The notes under the pieces are model-generated. The model did not search any database. It saw nothing but the letters and a program-made list of their open reading frames with translations, and was not told where the DNA came from. A stretch of 42,569 nucleotides of DNA from NCBI GenBank assembly GCA_027046265.1, contig JALTZF010000088.1, positions 1-42,569 on the forward strand. Direction: 5' to 3'. Positions 8,062 to 16,634 of this stretch are shown piece after piece. The stretch comes from Pyrodictiaceae archaeon. GTDB taxonomy: Archaea > Thermoproteota > Thermoprotei_A > Sulfolobales > Pyrodictiaceae. The translations under genes were made by a program, and so were the position numbers. Each line of letters begins with the position of its first letter. The stretch's first letter is position 1.

Positions 8062-8804
8062 AGCTTCTCCCTCAGCTTGACTACTTTACCAAAGACTATT
8101 ACTGCTGGAGGCCTAACATTGGCTGCTCTAGCTTTCTCGACAATATCTGCTAATGCTCCTACTACAACTCTTTGTCGGGATGTGGTCGCGTTCTCTATTA
8201 TCGCGACTGGAAGCCCGGGATCTATTCCCTCCTCAAGCATTTCTCTTACAATGTTCTCAAGATTACCAACACCCATAACCACTACTAGAGTATCAACACT
8301 CTTCATTATTGAGCCATAATACACACGCCTTCTCTCCTTTCCCTCGGCCTCTCTACCCGTGGCGACTGCAAAACTGGATGCGATGCCTCGACTCGTCACG
8401 GGTATGCCAGCATAGGCTGGGCCAGCTATGACGCTTGATATGCCTGGCACAACGATACAGTCTACACCATGCTTTATGAGGTACATACACTCCTCTTCTC
8501 CTCTACCAAAAACAAATGGGTCTCCACCATGCAGTCTAACAACAGTCTTTCCTTCACAAGCCTTGGCTAGGAGTAGCCTGTTTATCTCGTCCTGGGTCAA
8601 CGCATGAGCGCCTGGCTTCTTACCAGCATAGATTAGCTCAGCGCCTCTTCTCACGTACTTTAAAGCTTCTTGAGGTATGAGTCTATCATAAACTACTACA
8701 TCGGCTTCACTTAAAACCTTAATAGCCTTCAAGGTCAATAGCTCTGGGTCGCCGGGTCCAGCGCCAACAATATACACACGGCCTCCACGCTCACATATAT
8801 CCAT
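8046..8804 (-). CDS. cobA: Uroporphyrinogen-III C-methyltransferase (precorrin-2 forming)
   Basis: 252 residues. It uses S-adenosylmethionine to methylate uroporphyrinogen III at C2 and C7, giving precorrin-2, the branch point to sirohaem, cobalamin and the archaeal haem route. All family motifs are present: VYIVGAGPGDPELLTLKA at the start, ADVVVYDRLI, RLHGGDPFVFGRGEEE and VPGISSVIAGPAYAGIPVTS. There is no fused CysG dehydrogenase or ferrochelatase part. ATG 8804 is chosen, with GGTG about eight bases upstream; GTG 8813 overlaps that site. It sits between hemC and hemD, so HemD product can pass straight to it. Confidence 0.95.
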   Translation of the reverse strand: MDICERGGRVYIVGAGPGDPELLTLKAIKVLSEADVVVYDRLIPQEALKYVRRGAELIYAGKKPGAHALTQDEINRLLLAKACEGKTVVRLHGGDPFVFGRGEEECMYLIKHGVDCIVVPGISSVIAGPAYAGIPVTSRGIASSFAVATGREAEGKERRRVYYGSIMKSVDTLVVVMGVGNLENIVREMLEEGIDPGLPVAIIENATTSRQRVVVGALADIVEKARAANVRPPAVIVFGKVVKLREKLWKLK

Positions 8805-8854
8805 GCGCCACACCTTGGGTTACCTAGTAGCAATAACTAGGCTTCATGAAGTAG

Positions 8855-9769
8855 TCATAGTTGTATACCAGCTTCCTTAGCCTTAGCACGAAGTTCGTGG
8901 GCAGCATCCAAACCAACAGCTGCTGGTCTCTCTGACTCTCCTTCAATACTTACCCATATAGCCTTGCCACCGTCTGGACTAGCTACTGCCGCAGTAAAGC
9001 GTAATGTATTGCCGTCATACACTGCATAACCTCCGAGTGGTGTATGGCAACCTCCACCCGCATATGCCAGAAAAGCCCTTTCTGCAAGTGCTTCTAGGAG
9101 TGTCTTCTCGTCACTATACTGCTTGAAAAAGGAGACCAGTTCTGTCTTCTCTGCTAGTGTGTAGACACCTATTATGCCCTGCCCAACAGCGGGTGGTATA
9201 ACGTCTAGTGGGATCCTCCAGTATTCTCTTTTCACGCCTAATCGTTGAAGCCCAGCTTCAGCGAGGATTATAGCGTCGTATTCTCCGCTATCCAGCTTAC
9301 GAAGCCTTGTGTCAACATTACCTCTTAGCGGTTTTACTACAAGGTCGCTTCTAGCCCTCTTTATGAAAGCTGCTCTCCTCGCACTACTTGTCCCGACAAC
9401 AGCTCCATGAGGTAGCTCCCACAGAGTTCTCGCTTTACCGTTACGTACTAAGAGTACATCATGTGGCGAGCGTCTAGGCGGTACACCCGCTAAGACTAGT
9501 CTTGGGTGTACTTGGCTAGGAACATCCTTGAGGCTATGTACTGCTATATCGGCTTTATCTTCAAGTACTGCAAGATTGACTTCTTTCTCGAAGAGCCCTT
9601 TCCCTCCTATCATTATGAAGGGTTTGTCTTGGTGGATGTCTCCTCTAGTTTTAACTATTACAAGTTCATAGTCTAACCTTGTCCTGCTGCGCCGGCTAAA
9701 GTACTCCATGGCCTCTATGGTTTGTGCCTGGCTGAGCTTACTTCCTCTAGTCGCGACTCTTATCTTCAT
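8855..9769 (-). CDS. hemC: Hydroxymethylbilane synthase (porphobilinogen deaminase)
   Basis: 304 residues, normal size. HemC polymerises four porphobilinogens on a covalently bound dipyrromethane cofactor. The cofactor Cys is in AYAGGGCHTPLGG. Other markers are IRVATRGSKLSQAQT at the N-terminus, GLFEKEVNLAVL, ADIAVHSLKDVPS and VGTSSARRAA with the substrate-binding arginines. The ATG overlaps the hemL stop as ATGA, showing coupled translation. cobA begins 50 bases downstream. Confidence 0.96.
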   Translation of the reverse strand: MKIRVATRGSKLSQAQTIEAMEYFSRRSRTRLDYELVIVKTRGDIHQDKPFIMIGGKGLFEKEVNLAVLEDKADIAVHSLKDVPSQVHPRLVLAGVPPRRSPHDVLLVRNGKARTLWELPHGAVVGTSSARRAAFIKRARSDLVVKPLRGNVDTRLRKLDSGEYDAIILAEAGLQRLGVKREYWRIPLDVIPPAVGQGIIGVYTLAEKTELVSFFKQYSDEKTLLEALAERAFLAYAGGGCHTPLGGYAVYDGNTLRFTAAVASPDGGKAIWVSIEGESERPAAVGLDAAHELRAKAKEAGIQL

Positions 9770-11052
9770 TGCTCTCTTAGCCTCTTAAAGGCTTCCTCTA
9801 TGGCTTGCACAGTCTCATCAACAGCTTCGATTGTGTGTGCACCGCTTGTAAACCAGGCCTCCATCTGGCTTGGTGCTATGAACACCTTGTCTCGTAACAG
9901 CTCTTCGTGGAGTCTAGTGTAGAGTTTCCTATCACTCTTCCTGGCATCCTCGGGTCTAACTACTTCTCCTTTCACAAAGAATATCTGGAACATACTCTCT
10001 ACATGGTTTATTGTGTAGTCAAAGCCGTGCCTTGAAGCTGCTTCGTCTAATGCTTCAACAATCTTCTTTGCTGCCTCGCGTGCAACACGATAAGGCTCGC
10101 CAGTTTCAAGTACTTCTATTGTTGCAAGGCCTGCAGCCATGCTGACTGGGTGGGCATTGAATGTACCAGCGTTGAATACCTTGCCGCTAGGAGTCAAGTG
10201 CTCCATGACCTTCTTGTCTGCAACAACAGCACCTATGGGGAAGCCCCCACCAATAATTTTCCCAAGCGTTGTGATGTCGGCTTTAACGCCATAGTATTCC
10301 TGTGCTCCTCCGAGTGCTAGCCTAAACCCTGTTATGACCTCATCAAGTATAAGTATGACATTGTGCTCACTAGCTAACTTACGAAGACCATGTAGGAGGC
10401 CTTTTTCTGGCAGTATGACTCCTGCATTACCTATGACAGGTTCAACTATTATGGCTGCAACCTCTTCCTTGTGCTTACGTAGTAACTTCTCAACACTATC
10501 AAGGTCATTGTATCGTGCTATCAAGGTGAGTTTAGCCACTTCCTCGGGTACACCCTTACTCATTGGTACACCATACTCTGCTGCTGCACTCCCTGCACCA
10601 ACAAGAACAGAGTCATGGGCTCCATGGTAGCATCCATCGAACTTTATCACGTACTTCTTACCAGTAACGCCACGAGCAAGCCGTATAGCCGTCATTGTAG
10701 CCTCAGTACCACTATTAACAAAGCGTATCATGCCGTCTGGATGATAGTACTTTAGAATCTTCTCTGCAAGTCTTACCTCAAGCTCTGTAGGTGTACCATA
10801 GAGCCACCCTCTCTCTAGTTGCTCTCTAACCGCTTCAAGCACCTTGGGATGCTTATGTCCAAGCATCAGGGGGCCATAAGCCATAACGTAGTCTACTAGT
10901 CTCTCACCATCAACAGTGTAGAGGTAAGGGCCCTCACCACTTTTTACGTAGAATGGGTAAGGCTTAACAGCAGCTCTTACAGGGCTGTTTACACCACCAG
11001 GGAATAGCGTTAAAGCCTTCTCCCACAGCTCTCTACTCTTCTCGCCCTCCAA
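9766..11052 (-). CDS. hemL: Glutamate-1-semialdehyde 2,1-aminomutase
   Basis: 428 residues. HemL makes 5-aminolevulinate from glutamate-1-semialdehyde, the last step of the C5 route that starts from Glu-tRNA. Motifs: LFPGGVNSPVRA at the N-terminus, FVNSGTEATMTAIRLARG, LILDEVITGFRL, and TTLGKIIGGGFPIGAV, whose Lys forms the PLP Schiff base. The start is probably TTG 11052: a full GGAGGTG (11059-11065) lies six bases upstream, whereas GTG 11061 is part of that sequence. First gene of the operon hemL-hemC-cobA-hemD; hemA and hemB are not in the window. Confidence 0.96.
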   Translation of the reverse strand: MEGEKSRELWEKALTLFPGGVNSPVRAAVKPYPFYVKSGEGPYLYTVDGERLVDYVMAYGPLMLGHKHPKVLEAVREQLERGWLYGTPTELEVRLAEKILKYYHPDGMIRFVNSGTEATMTAIRLARGVTGKKYVIKFDGCYHGAHDSVLVGAGSAAAEYGVPMSKGVPEEVAKLTLIARYNDLDSVEKLLRKHKEEVAAIIVEPVIGNAGVILPEKGLLHGLRKLASEHNVILILDEVITGFRLALGGAQEYYGVKADITTLGKIIGGGFPIGAVVADKKVMEHLTPSGKVFNAGTFNAHPVSMAAGLATIEVLETGEPYRVAREAAKKIVEALDEAASRHGFDYTINHVESMFQIFFVKGEVVRPEDARKSDRKLYTRLHEELLRDKVFIAPSQMEAWFTSGAHTIEAVDETVQAIEEAFKRLREQ

Positions 11053-11085
11053 AATTAACACCTCCCTAACAAGTTGTGTCTCGTA

Positions 11086-11098
11086 CCTAAATAATAGG
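11086..11098. promoter_or_regulatory. Near-palindromic TATA box shared by hemL and the RNA island
   Basis: CCTAAATAATAGG reads almost the same on both strands. On the minus strand it places a start at about 11066, just ahead of the hemL ribosome site at 11059-11065, so the hemL leader would be only about 14 bases. On the plus strand it places a start at about 11118, at the edge of the GC-rich island. Confidence 0.45.
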
Positions 11099-11119
11099 GT
11101 TCACATTGAATAGTGCTTC

Positions 11120-11275
11120 TCGCCACACCCGGGGCTACATCATAGCCCCACAACTAGAAACTTAGGCCCCGGGGGCGGACAGAAGCGCTGTGGGGCTCTA
11201 GACCCGTGACCCACCGCTCATCCAGGGCTAGGAGCTCTCCACAACTCTAAAAATAGGGTACAGCAGACATGTAAG
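11120..11275 (+). ncRNA. Candidate structured RNA (GC-rich island B)
   Basis: The 257-base spacer upstream of hemL holds a dense set of stems. GGGGCTA-catca-TAGCCCC is a perfect 7-bp hairpin. Its 5' arm, extended to CCCGGGGCTA, can instead pair with TAGGCCCCGGG at 11164-11174, so two folds exclude one another. AGCG and GTGGG (11185-11195) pair with CCCAC and CGCT (11211-11219). AGGGCT-agg-AGCTCT follows, then ACA. A plus-strand TATA (11086-11098) and a possible minus-strand one (CTATTTTTAG, ~11248-11257) flank it, so the strand is uncertain. No coding frame fits. Family not recognised. Confidence 0.45.
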
Positions 11276-11309
11276 GTGCACATACATGGCTGTCAAATAG
11301 TTGTCAGTG

Positions 11310-11471
11310 CTACTTCTCACGCTTCTTCTTTGAACCTCCTCCACCACCCTTACCCTTGGGTTCTATGAACTGCTTAAAGTACCAGCCGTGCATCCTTTTT
11401 ATGTGTTCAAGTAGGTCCTTTCTACGGTACATCCCACGCCCACAGACAGGACACGGTCTTGCACCAACCAT
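11310..11471 (-). CDS. Small C2H2 zinc-finger protein
   Basis: 53 residues from ATG 11471. One classical finger, with Cys7 and Cys10, twelve residues, then His23 and His28 (CPVCGRGMYRR...LLEHIKRMH), followed by an aromatic stretch (WYFKQF) and a Gly/Lys tail (GKGGGGGSKKKREK). Such tiny basic finger proteins probably bind nucleic acid; no specific family is assigned. GAGGTGA lies six bases before this ATG. The longer frame from ATG 11516 is disfavoured because a strong TATA box (11533-11542) puts the transcript start at about 11512, downstream of it. Confidence 0.8.
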   Translation of the reverse strand: MVGARPCPVCGRGMYRRKDLLEHIKRMHGWYFKQFIEPKGKGGGGGSKKKREK

Positions 11472-11532
11472 TGATGTCACCTCACTTTTGCTTATTGCTT
11501 GTTGACCCGAGCCCATAGACTGTGTCTGCTAT

Positions 11533-11542
11533 CCTTTTATAA
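11533..11542 (-). promoter_or_regulatory. TATA box of the small zinc-finger gene
   Basis: TTATAAAAGG on the minus strand, a near-consensus archaeal TATA element. It predicts a start near 11512 and a leader of about 40 bases to ATG 11471. Confidence 0.6.
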
Positions 11543-11551
11543 CTTTAAGAA

Positions 11552-13054
11552 CTAAAGAGACTGGTATGCTACATGGGCCATTCTCCTCCTAACCTTCTCT
11601 AGCACTGCTAGTGGCGATACTATGGAGAAGGGTGAAGCATACTTATACTTTGATGCTTCAAGGACTACTCTAGGGTCACCACCACCATCCATGTATCCTT
11701 TTGCTAGTAGTTCACCACGTTCTGTCACACCATTAATGTTGTAGGGTATTGTGTAGTACACTGCTATAGCTATGTCGAGGGCTTTCTCCTCAAGCCTACT
11801 ACTCTTTCGTGCTTGCTCTAAGTCAACTATGTAGAGGCCATCGCTTGCCTTTATTATGTTAGTCGGGTTCGAATCCCATAGTACTATGTTTTTACTATGA
11901 AGCTTAGCTAGTAGTTTGCCATACTCATAATATTCCCGTGGCACACTATTCTCTTTAAGTATATCAACGAGGTTTTGTCCCTCAATATATGTGTAGGCTG
12001 CTATGGCTCTACGAACATCTATAAGTAAGGGTTGAGGGACCTTGAAGCCAAGCTTGTGTAACTCTCTGTTGTAATGGTACTCTGCTTGGAGTCTTGACAA
12101 TGGCTTAGTACGTGGCTTTGATATATGTAGTGCAGCTAGATAAACTGCAATCCATTTCGCCGAACTTGTACTCCTATAATACTTTATTATTGCAGGCTTG
12201 AATCCGTACTCGCTCTCAAGTATCTTTGTTGATCTCATAATGCTTCTTCTTTTTTTCTTAAGTATCCTGGTAACACCCGTTATAGCATAAAGTTGATCCT
12301 CATAGCTAAGCAACTTAGTTGCTATCTTAGCATTATCAAGACGTACTAAAAGCATAGGATCCCGAAGTAAAGGTATAGGTTTTGTGGAAAAGCCTTGCAT
12401 CAAGACATCTGTTTGTATAACTTGAACCCATTGAATAGACAATGCATCCATAGCTACTCTAGCTAGCTCCTCTGCTTTCTTAAAGTACTGTACAACTCCT
12501 CTTTTAGTCTCATCCTTACAATTGCCAAGTAGCACTGATAAACCTACCCATCGCTGTTGTAGCCCTATACTTTTGCTTGTTAGCATTCTCACATAGTTTA
12601 TGTAGGGTTTTTCGGTGAATAACCTATTGTAAATGTTTCTAAGCCATAAATGAAGCCGAAAGAGTCTAGAAATTCTCATGGCAATGAGAGCTAAATCGGC
12701 TACATAGGTATGGTCTAATAGCATACCTAACTTCTTGCTTAGCCTCTTAGCTTCTTCACATATGATTCTCTTCACATATTTCTGGGCAAGCATGCTGATA
12801 CTATTGTAGTCTCCGCTAACTCGGCTAGGTTTTATCAGTAGTAAACTAGCTATGGATTCAGCTAGTAGGCTTGATTCGACATCTTCAATGATAATGCTTC
12901 GAGGAACTGAAACGGATACCGTTCTGTCAGACGCCTTTACCGAAGCCCTATCTCCCACCTCAATAACTAGTTTGATGTTTTGACTTAGATTATACTCTAG
13001 TACTGTGTGTTCCTTATTATCTCCTTCAGTGTTAAGGCTTTGTTTTATTTCCAT
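11552..13054 (-). CDS. Atypical protein-kinase-like protein with a long unknown N-terminal region
   Basis: 500 residues from ATG 13054 (GGTG about nine bases upstream; GTG 13066 possible). The C-terminal half from about residue 285 resembles the Bud32/RIO and aminoglycoside-kinase type of small kinases: Lys291 in AIIKYY, Glu331 in the following helix, a hinge AYTYIEGQNL (353-362), a catalytic loop VLWDSNPTNII with Asp394 and Asn399, and IVDLE with Asp411 for metal binding. No glycine-rich loop is obvious. The first 280 residues are helical and not recognised. It may phosphorylate a protein or small molecule; the substrate is unknown. It lies 223 bases downstream of the EF-2 stop. Confidence 0.75.
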   Translation of the reverse strand: MEIKQSLNTEGDNKEHTVLEYNLSQNIKLVIEVGDRASVKASDRTVSVSVPRSIIIEDVESSLLAESIASLLLIKPSRVSGDYNSISMLAQKYVKRIICEEAKRLSKKLGMLLDHTYVADLALIAMRISRLFRLHLWLRNIYNRLFTEKPYINYVRMLTSKSIGLQQRWVGLSVLLGNCKDETKRGVVQYFKKAEELARVAMDALSIQWVQVIQTDVLMQGFSTKPIPLLRDPMLLVRLDNAKIATKLLSYEDQLYAITGVTRILKKKRRSIMRSTKILESEYGFKPAIIKYYRSTSSAKWIAVYLAALHISKPRTKPLSRLQAEYHYNRELHKLGFKVPQPLLIDVRRAIAAYTYIEGQNLVDILKENSVPREYYEYGKLLAKLHSKNIVLWDSNPTNIIKASDGLYIVDLEQARKSSRLEEKALDIAIAVYYTIPYNINGVTERGELLAKGYMDGGGDPRVVLEASKYKYASPFSIVSPLAVLEKVRRRMAHVAYQSL

Positions 13055-13277
13055 ATAAATCCACACCTTACAGTAAGGACTTCAGCCATAGAGCAACATT
13101 GCCTCTGTATCTTATTAAGGAAGAATAAGACAACTATAAATAGGACGGTAAAATGTAGTCTTTTAAGGTCACAATACCATTAGGTGTATAGAATGTAGCT
13201 AAAATACGTTAATTAGTTAGTAAATATGTTTGTTTTTAAAACTCACGCCATGAAATTAATTGGGGAAAAGGCAGTTA

Positions 13278-15494
13278 TTAGAATGGGCTAATAAAGTCCT
13301 CTGGCTTTGGAGGCTCTGGCGATAATCCCTTTCTCTCCCGTATTTTCTTTATCACGTCCATCAACATGTTATCTGGCACTGGTGCCCAACGGCTAAACTC
13401 TGTGCCCCAGAATGCTCTGCCCTGTGTTGCGCTACGCAACTCGGCTGCTAAGTCGAAGCTTTCTGCTACTGGTATCTCTGCTATTATTCTCATCATTACT
13501 CCGTACTCGGTCATGTTGACTATTCTACCGCGTTTTCTTGATATTACAGCTATTACATTGCTGACGAACTCTTGTGGTACACGTATGTCAAGCTTCTGTA
13601 TAGGCTCTAATAGTGTTGGCTTTGCTGTCAACATACCTGCATAGATGGCGTTCCTTACTGCTGGGTATATCTGTGCTGGACCACGGTGTGCTGGGTCCTC
13701 GTGCACAACTGCGTCATGAAGTATGACCTTCAACCCTCTTACGGGCTCACGAGCTAAGGGTCCCTCCTTCATGGCTAGCCTGAATGCTTGTATAATCGTG
13801 TCTTTGACTTCGCGTAGGTGTTGTACGCCACTTGTCTTGTCAACGAATATGTTTATGTTCTCGTCAATAGCCCATATTCTTTTTGCTTCGTCGTAGTCCC
13901 AGCCCGCTTGGTCTCTTAGTATCCTAGCTCTAACCTGTGGCTCTTGGTCTTCAGTGATCTCACCAGACTGTATGAGCTTTATGGCCTCCTCGTCGAGAGG
14001 CTCTACACTAATGTAGAACTTGTTGTGCTTGTTGGGGCTCTTGCCCTCGAAGATTTGGCTTGCTGCACGTATAGTTTCCCTATAGACTACTATTGGTGGG
14101 CTTGTCTTCACTTCAAGCCCATAAGTTTCCTTTAGCCACCATAGGGCTATCTCTATGTGTAGTGGGCCCATGCCGCTTAATAGATACTCACCGGTCTCCT
14201 GGTTTATTTTGACTTGTATTGTTGGGTCTTCAATGCTGAGCTTGTAAAGTGCATCTATGAGTTTTGGTAACTCTTTTGGATTCCTCGGCTCTACCGCCAC
14301 AGTCACAACGGGTTCAGACACGTAGTGTAGCCTCTCGAAAGGTGGTACCTTATCTTTGTAGTCAACAGCTATTGCTGTTTCACCAGCTCTTGCATCCTCT
14401 AGGCCAAGAGCTGCACCGATATTGCCTGCAGGGATCTCATCTACAACCTCGCGGTCTGGCCCCATGTAGATGCTTACTTGTAGAACCTTAGCCTTCTTCT
14501 TCGCGTTAACAAGCCAAATCTCTTCTCCCTGCCTTAATGTGCCACTAAAGATTCTGCCTGTAGCAACTAGCCTACGTATCTTCGGGTCAACTCTCATAAA
14601 CGAAATCGCATAGACGAGCGGCCCTTCCGGATCGACTTCAAGCATTGCTTTACCAGCGTCACTGTTTAGGTCGCCTTTCCAGAGTTTCGGTATACGGTAC
14701 TTCTGTGCTTCCTTAGGGCTTGGCACGAATTTAACAACAGCATCGAGGAGAACCTCATGAAGTGGCGCTACTTTTGTGGCAAACTCTTCAACAGCTTCCT
14801 TACCCTTCCTATAGACCTCTATGATGTCACTAAACCTTATACCCTTTTTCTGTGCCATGGGTATTGATATGCCCCATTTATCTCTTGCACTACCAAATAT
14901 CACTATTCCAGTTCGTGGATCGAGTTGCCATGTCTTCTTGAAGGCTGAATCGGCATAGAGGCTTATGAGATGGTTTACCTCCTTTATTATCTCAATGAAT
15001 CTCTGTTGTATCTGCTCAGGAGTATATTTCAATTCTTTGATGAGTCTGTCAACTTTGTTTATAAAGAGAATGGGTCTAACTCTCTCCTCGAGGCTCTGTC
15101 TAAGAACAGTCTCTGTCTGTGGCATAACACCCTCAACAGCATCAACAACAAGAATTGCACCGTCCATCATTCTAAGACTCCTAGTAACGTGCCCTGAGAA
15201 GTCCACGTGCCCTGGGGTGTCAACGAGGTTTATGACGTAGGGCTTACCCTGATACTCGTGGTAAAGGCTAATGTTAGCAGATTTCACTGTAATTCCTCTC
15301 TGCTGTTCCACCTTCAAGTAGTCCAGAGCTAGGGCTTCACCTGCTATTCTCTGTGAGATTATACCAGCAGCAGCTAACAGTGAATCACTTGTAGTTGTCT
15401 TGCCGTGATCCACGTGTGCTACAATACCCATATTCCTTACTTGGTCTGGATTCCTCATTATCCTCAGAATTTCATCTACATGCTTTACTCGCAC
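13278..15494 (-). CDS. fusA: Translation elongation factor EF-2
   Basis: 738 residues, the usual archaeal length. It drives GTP-dependent translocation on the ribosome. The GTPase motifs are intact: [14 protein letters not shown] (G1), the switch region with [26 protein letters not shown] (G3) and FINKVDRL (G4). The tip of domain IV has [19 protein letters not shown], the region modified to diphthamide. The start is GTG 15494 with a GGGTAGAGAG sequence just upstream and a TATA box at 15534-15541. It is a single-gene unit by spacing. Confidence 0.97.
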   Translation of the reverse strand: MRVKHVDEILRIMRNPDQVRNMGIVAHVDHGKTTTSDSLLAAAGIISQRIAGEALALDYLKVEQQRGITVKSANISLYHEYQGKPYVINLVDTPGHVDFSGHVTRSLRMMDGAILVVDAVEGVMPQTETVLRQSLEERVRPILFINKVDRLIKELKYTPEQIQQRFIEIIKEVNHLISLYADSAFKKTWQLDPRTGIVIFGSARDKWGISIPMAQKKGIRFSDIIEVYRKGKEAVEEFATKVAPLHEVLLDAVVKFVPSPKEAQKYRIPKLWKGDLNSDAGKAMLEVDPEGPLVYAISFMRVDPKIRRLVATGRIFSGTLRQGEEIWLVNAKKKAKVLQVSIYMGPDREVVDEIPAGNIGAALGLEDARAGETAIAVDYKDKVPPFERLHYVSEPVVTVAVEPRNPKELPKLIDALYKLSIEDPTIQVKINQETGEYLLSGMGPLHIEIALWWLKETYGLEVKTSPPIVVYRETIRAASQIFEGKSPNKHNKFYISVEPLDEEAIKLIQSGEITEDQEPQVRARILRDQAGWDYDEAKRIWAIDENINIFVDKTSGVQHLREVKDTIIQAFRLAMKEGPLAREPVRGLKVILHDAVVHEDPAHRGPAQIYPAVRNAIYAGMLTAKPTLLEPIQKLDIRVPQEFVSNVIAVISRKRGRIVNMTEYGVMMRIIAEIPVAESFDLAAELRSATQGRAFWGTEFSRWAPVPDNMLMDVIKKIRERKGLSPEPPKPEDFISPF

Positions 15495-15533
15495 TTCTCT
15501 CTACCCGATACACGCCGCATAGGCATACTCCCG

Positions 15534-15541
15534 GTTATAAG
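15534..15541 (-). promoter_or_regulatory. TATA box of the EF-2 gene
   Basis: CTTATAACC on the minus strand about 43 bases before GTG 15494, predicting a leader of about 17 bases that contains the ribosome site. Confidence 0.5.
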
Positions 15542-15674
15542 CACTGAGCCTTCTTGCTTAGCAAAACCCCTCTTACATAGGGTATTACGGAAATAGCGTA
15601 AAACGCCTAACACTGTGAACGCTCTAGCCACAATTGATGAGAAGAAGAGGCCGTAGCCACTACTCTGGAAAGGC

Positions 15675-16190
15675 TTAGTAAAAACTCCTCCTGCGTGGGC
15701 TACGCGGCCTAGACAATAGAGTTGTAAGCTCTATTTGTGCATCAAGAGCAGCTATCTTTGGCCTTAACTCGTCTACAGCAGCTTTTATCTTCTTGTAGAG
15801 TTCCTCGTCAAACCATTTCCTCTCAAGAAACTCCTTACCATCATTTGTGAGTCTTAACTTACGTGTTCTCGGATCAGTCTCAGCATATCCTACATAGAGT
15901 AATGCTACAATATCCTCGTGTAGCTCCTTTGATGTTGGTGTATCCCCTACGAGATAGAAGTTATAGCCTAGATCCAGGTCTTTCTCGTTTTTAAGCCAAT
16001 AAACTAAGCTTACAAGACTCCTCTCATATATTCCCCCCTGATCCTCAACAGCTTTTAATACTAGTAGGAGGCTCTTCTTTCTATTATCCCTCTCTATCTG
16101 CTGTGGTGTCACTGCTGGCCTAGCAATTATAACTAGCTCCCTCTTCGTACCACTCACGGGCTCCTTTTTCTTGCCACTAGTCTTAGCCAA
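15675..16190 (-). CDS. Winged-helix-like basic protein of unknown function
   Basis: 171 residues from TTG 16190, six bases after a perfect GGAGGTG. A basic, disordered N-terminus (LAKTSGKKKEPVSGTKR) leads into a predicted winged helix: helices over residues 40-70 (KKSLLLVLKAVEDQGGI, SLVSLVYWLKNE), a helix ELHEDIVALLYVGYAE and a wing-like TRKLRLTNDGKEFLERK. The C-terminus is a helix and then an Arg/Ser tail (RPRSPRRRSFY). This is the usual look of an archaeal winged-helix DNA-binding protein, but no named family was recognised. The TATA box at 16248-16255 agrees with the TTG start rather than an upstream ATG at 16223. Confidence 0.7.
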   Translation of the reverse strand: MAKTSGKKKEPVSGTKRELVIIARPAVTPQQIERDNRKKSLLLVLKAVEDQGGIYERSLVSLVYWLKNEKDLDLGYNFYLVGDTPTSKELHEDIVALLYVGYAETDPRTRKLRLTNDGKEFLERKWFDEELYKKIKAAVDELRPKIAALDAQIELTTLLSRPRSPRRRSFY

Positions 16191-16247
16191 GAACCCCACC
16201 TCCGGTATACAGTGTAGCCCCATTCAGTAGAGGGTTCATAGACGGTA

Positions 16248-16255
16248 ATTTATAG
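16248..16255 (-). promoter_or_regulatory. TATA box of the winged-helix gene
   Basis: CTATAAAT on the minus strand; the predicted start near 16226 gives a 36-base leader to TTG 16190 and would leave almost none for the ATG at 16223. Confidence 0.55.
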
Positions 16256-16634
16256 GATAACGGTACTGACCTCCTCTAAGAGGGCCTCGGCTCGCCGGAC
16301 TCTCAACACAAACCCTTCAGCCTCTAGTGTACTCTTCATCGGCTCGCGTTTTCAGAAGGGACCAATACAGCCTGCTTTTATTGAAGCTAACCAGCATGCA
16401 GGAGCATAGTCCTTTCCTTCTTAATGCACCCAAAGGACTATATCAGATACGGCCACACTCTTCACAGCCTAGGGCTCTGGTAAGCCCACCTGTCATCATA
16501 GCACATCTACTCACTCCTTACGTTTGTCGTGTAGATGGCCTTACAAGTAATAAGCGTTAACCATGTATAGTGCACATAGAGCACAGGCTGGATGTAAAAC
16601 TCGTACGGCGCGCCTTAGCCGGTGAGAATATATT
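16256..16634. other. Long divergent spacer with one GC-rich patch
   Basis: About 380 bases between two divergent genes. Around 16271-16297 lie CCTC-taa-GAGG and CGGC-tc-GCCG short hairpins, close upstream of the minus-strand TATA box; they are too small to call an RNA. An open frame at 16327-16560 lacks a ribosome site and has random-looking composition. No clear TATA box for the plus-strand gene at 16635 was found. Nothing else seen. Confidence 0.4.

Noticed and set aside
16327-16560. 77-codon frame in the divergent spacer
   Set aside because: No ribosome site or promoter, random-looking Ser/Leu/Pro composition and no predicted fold.
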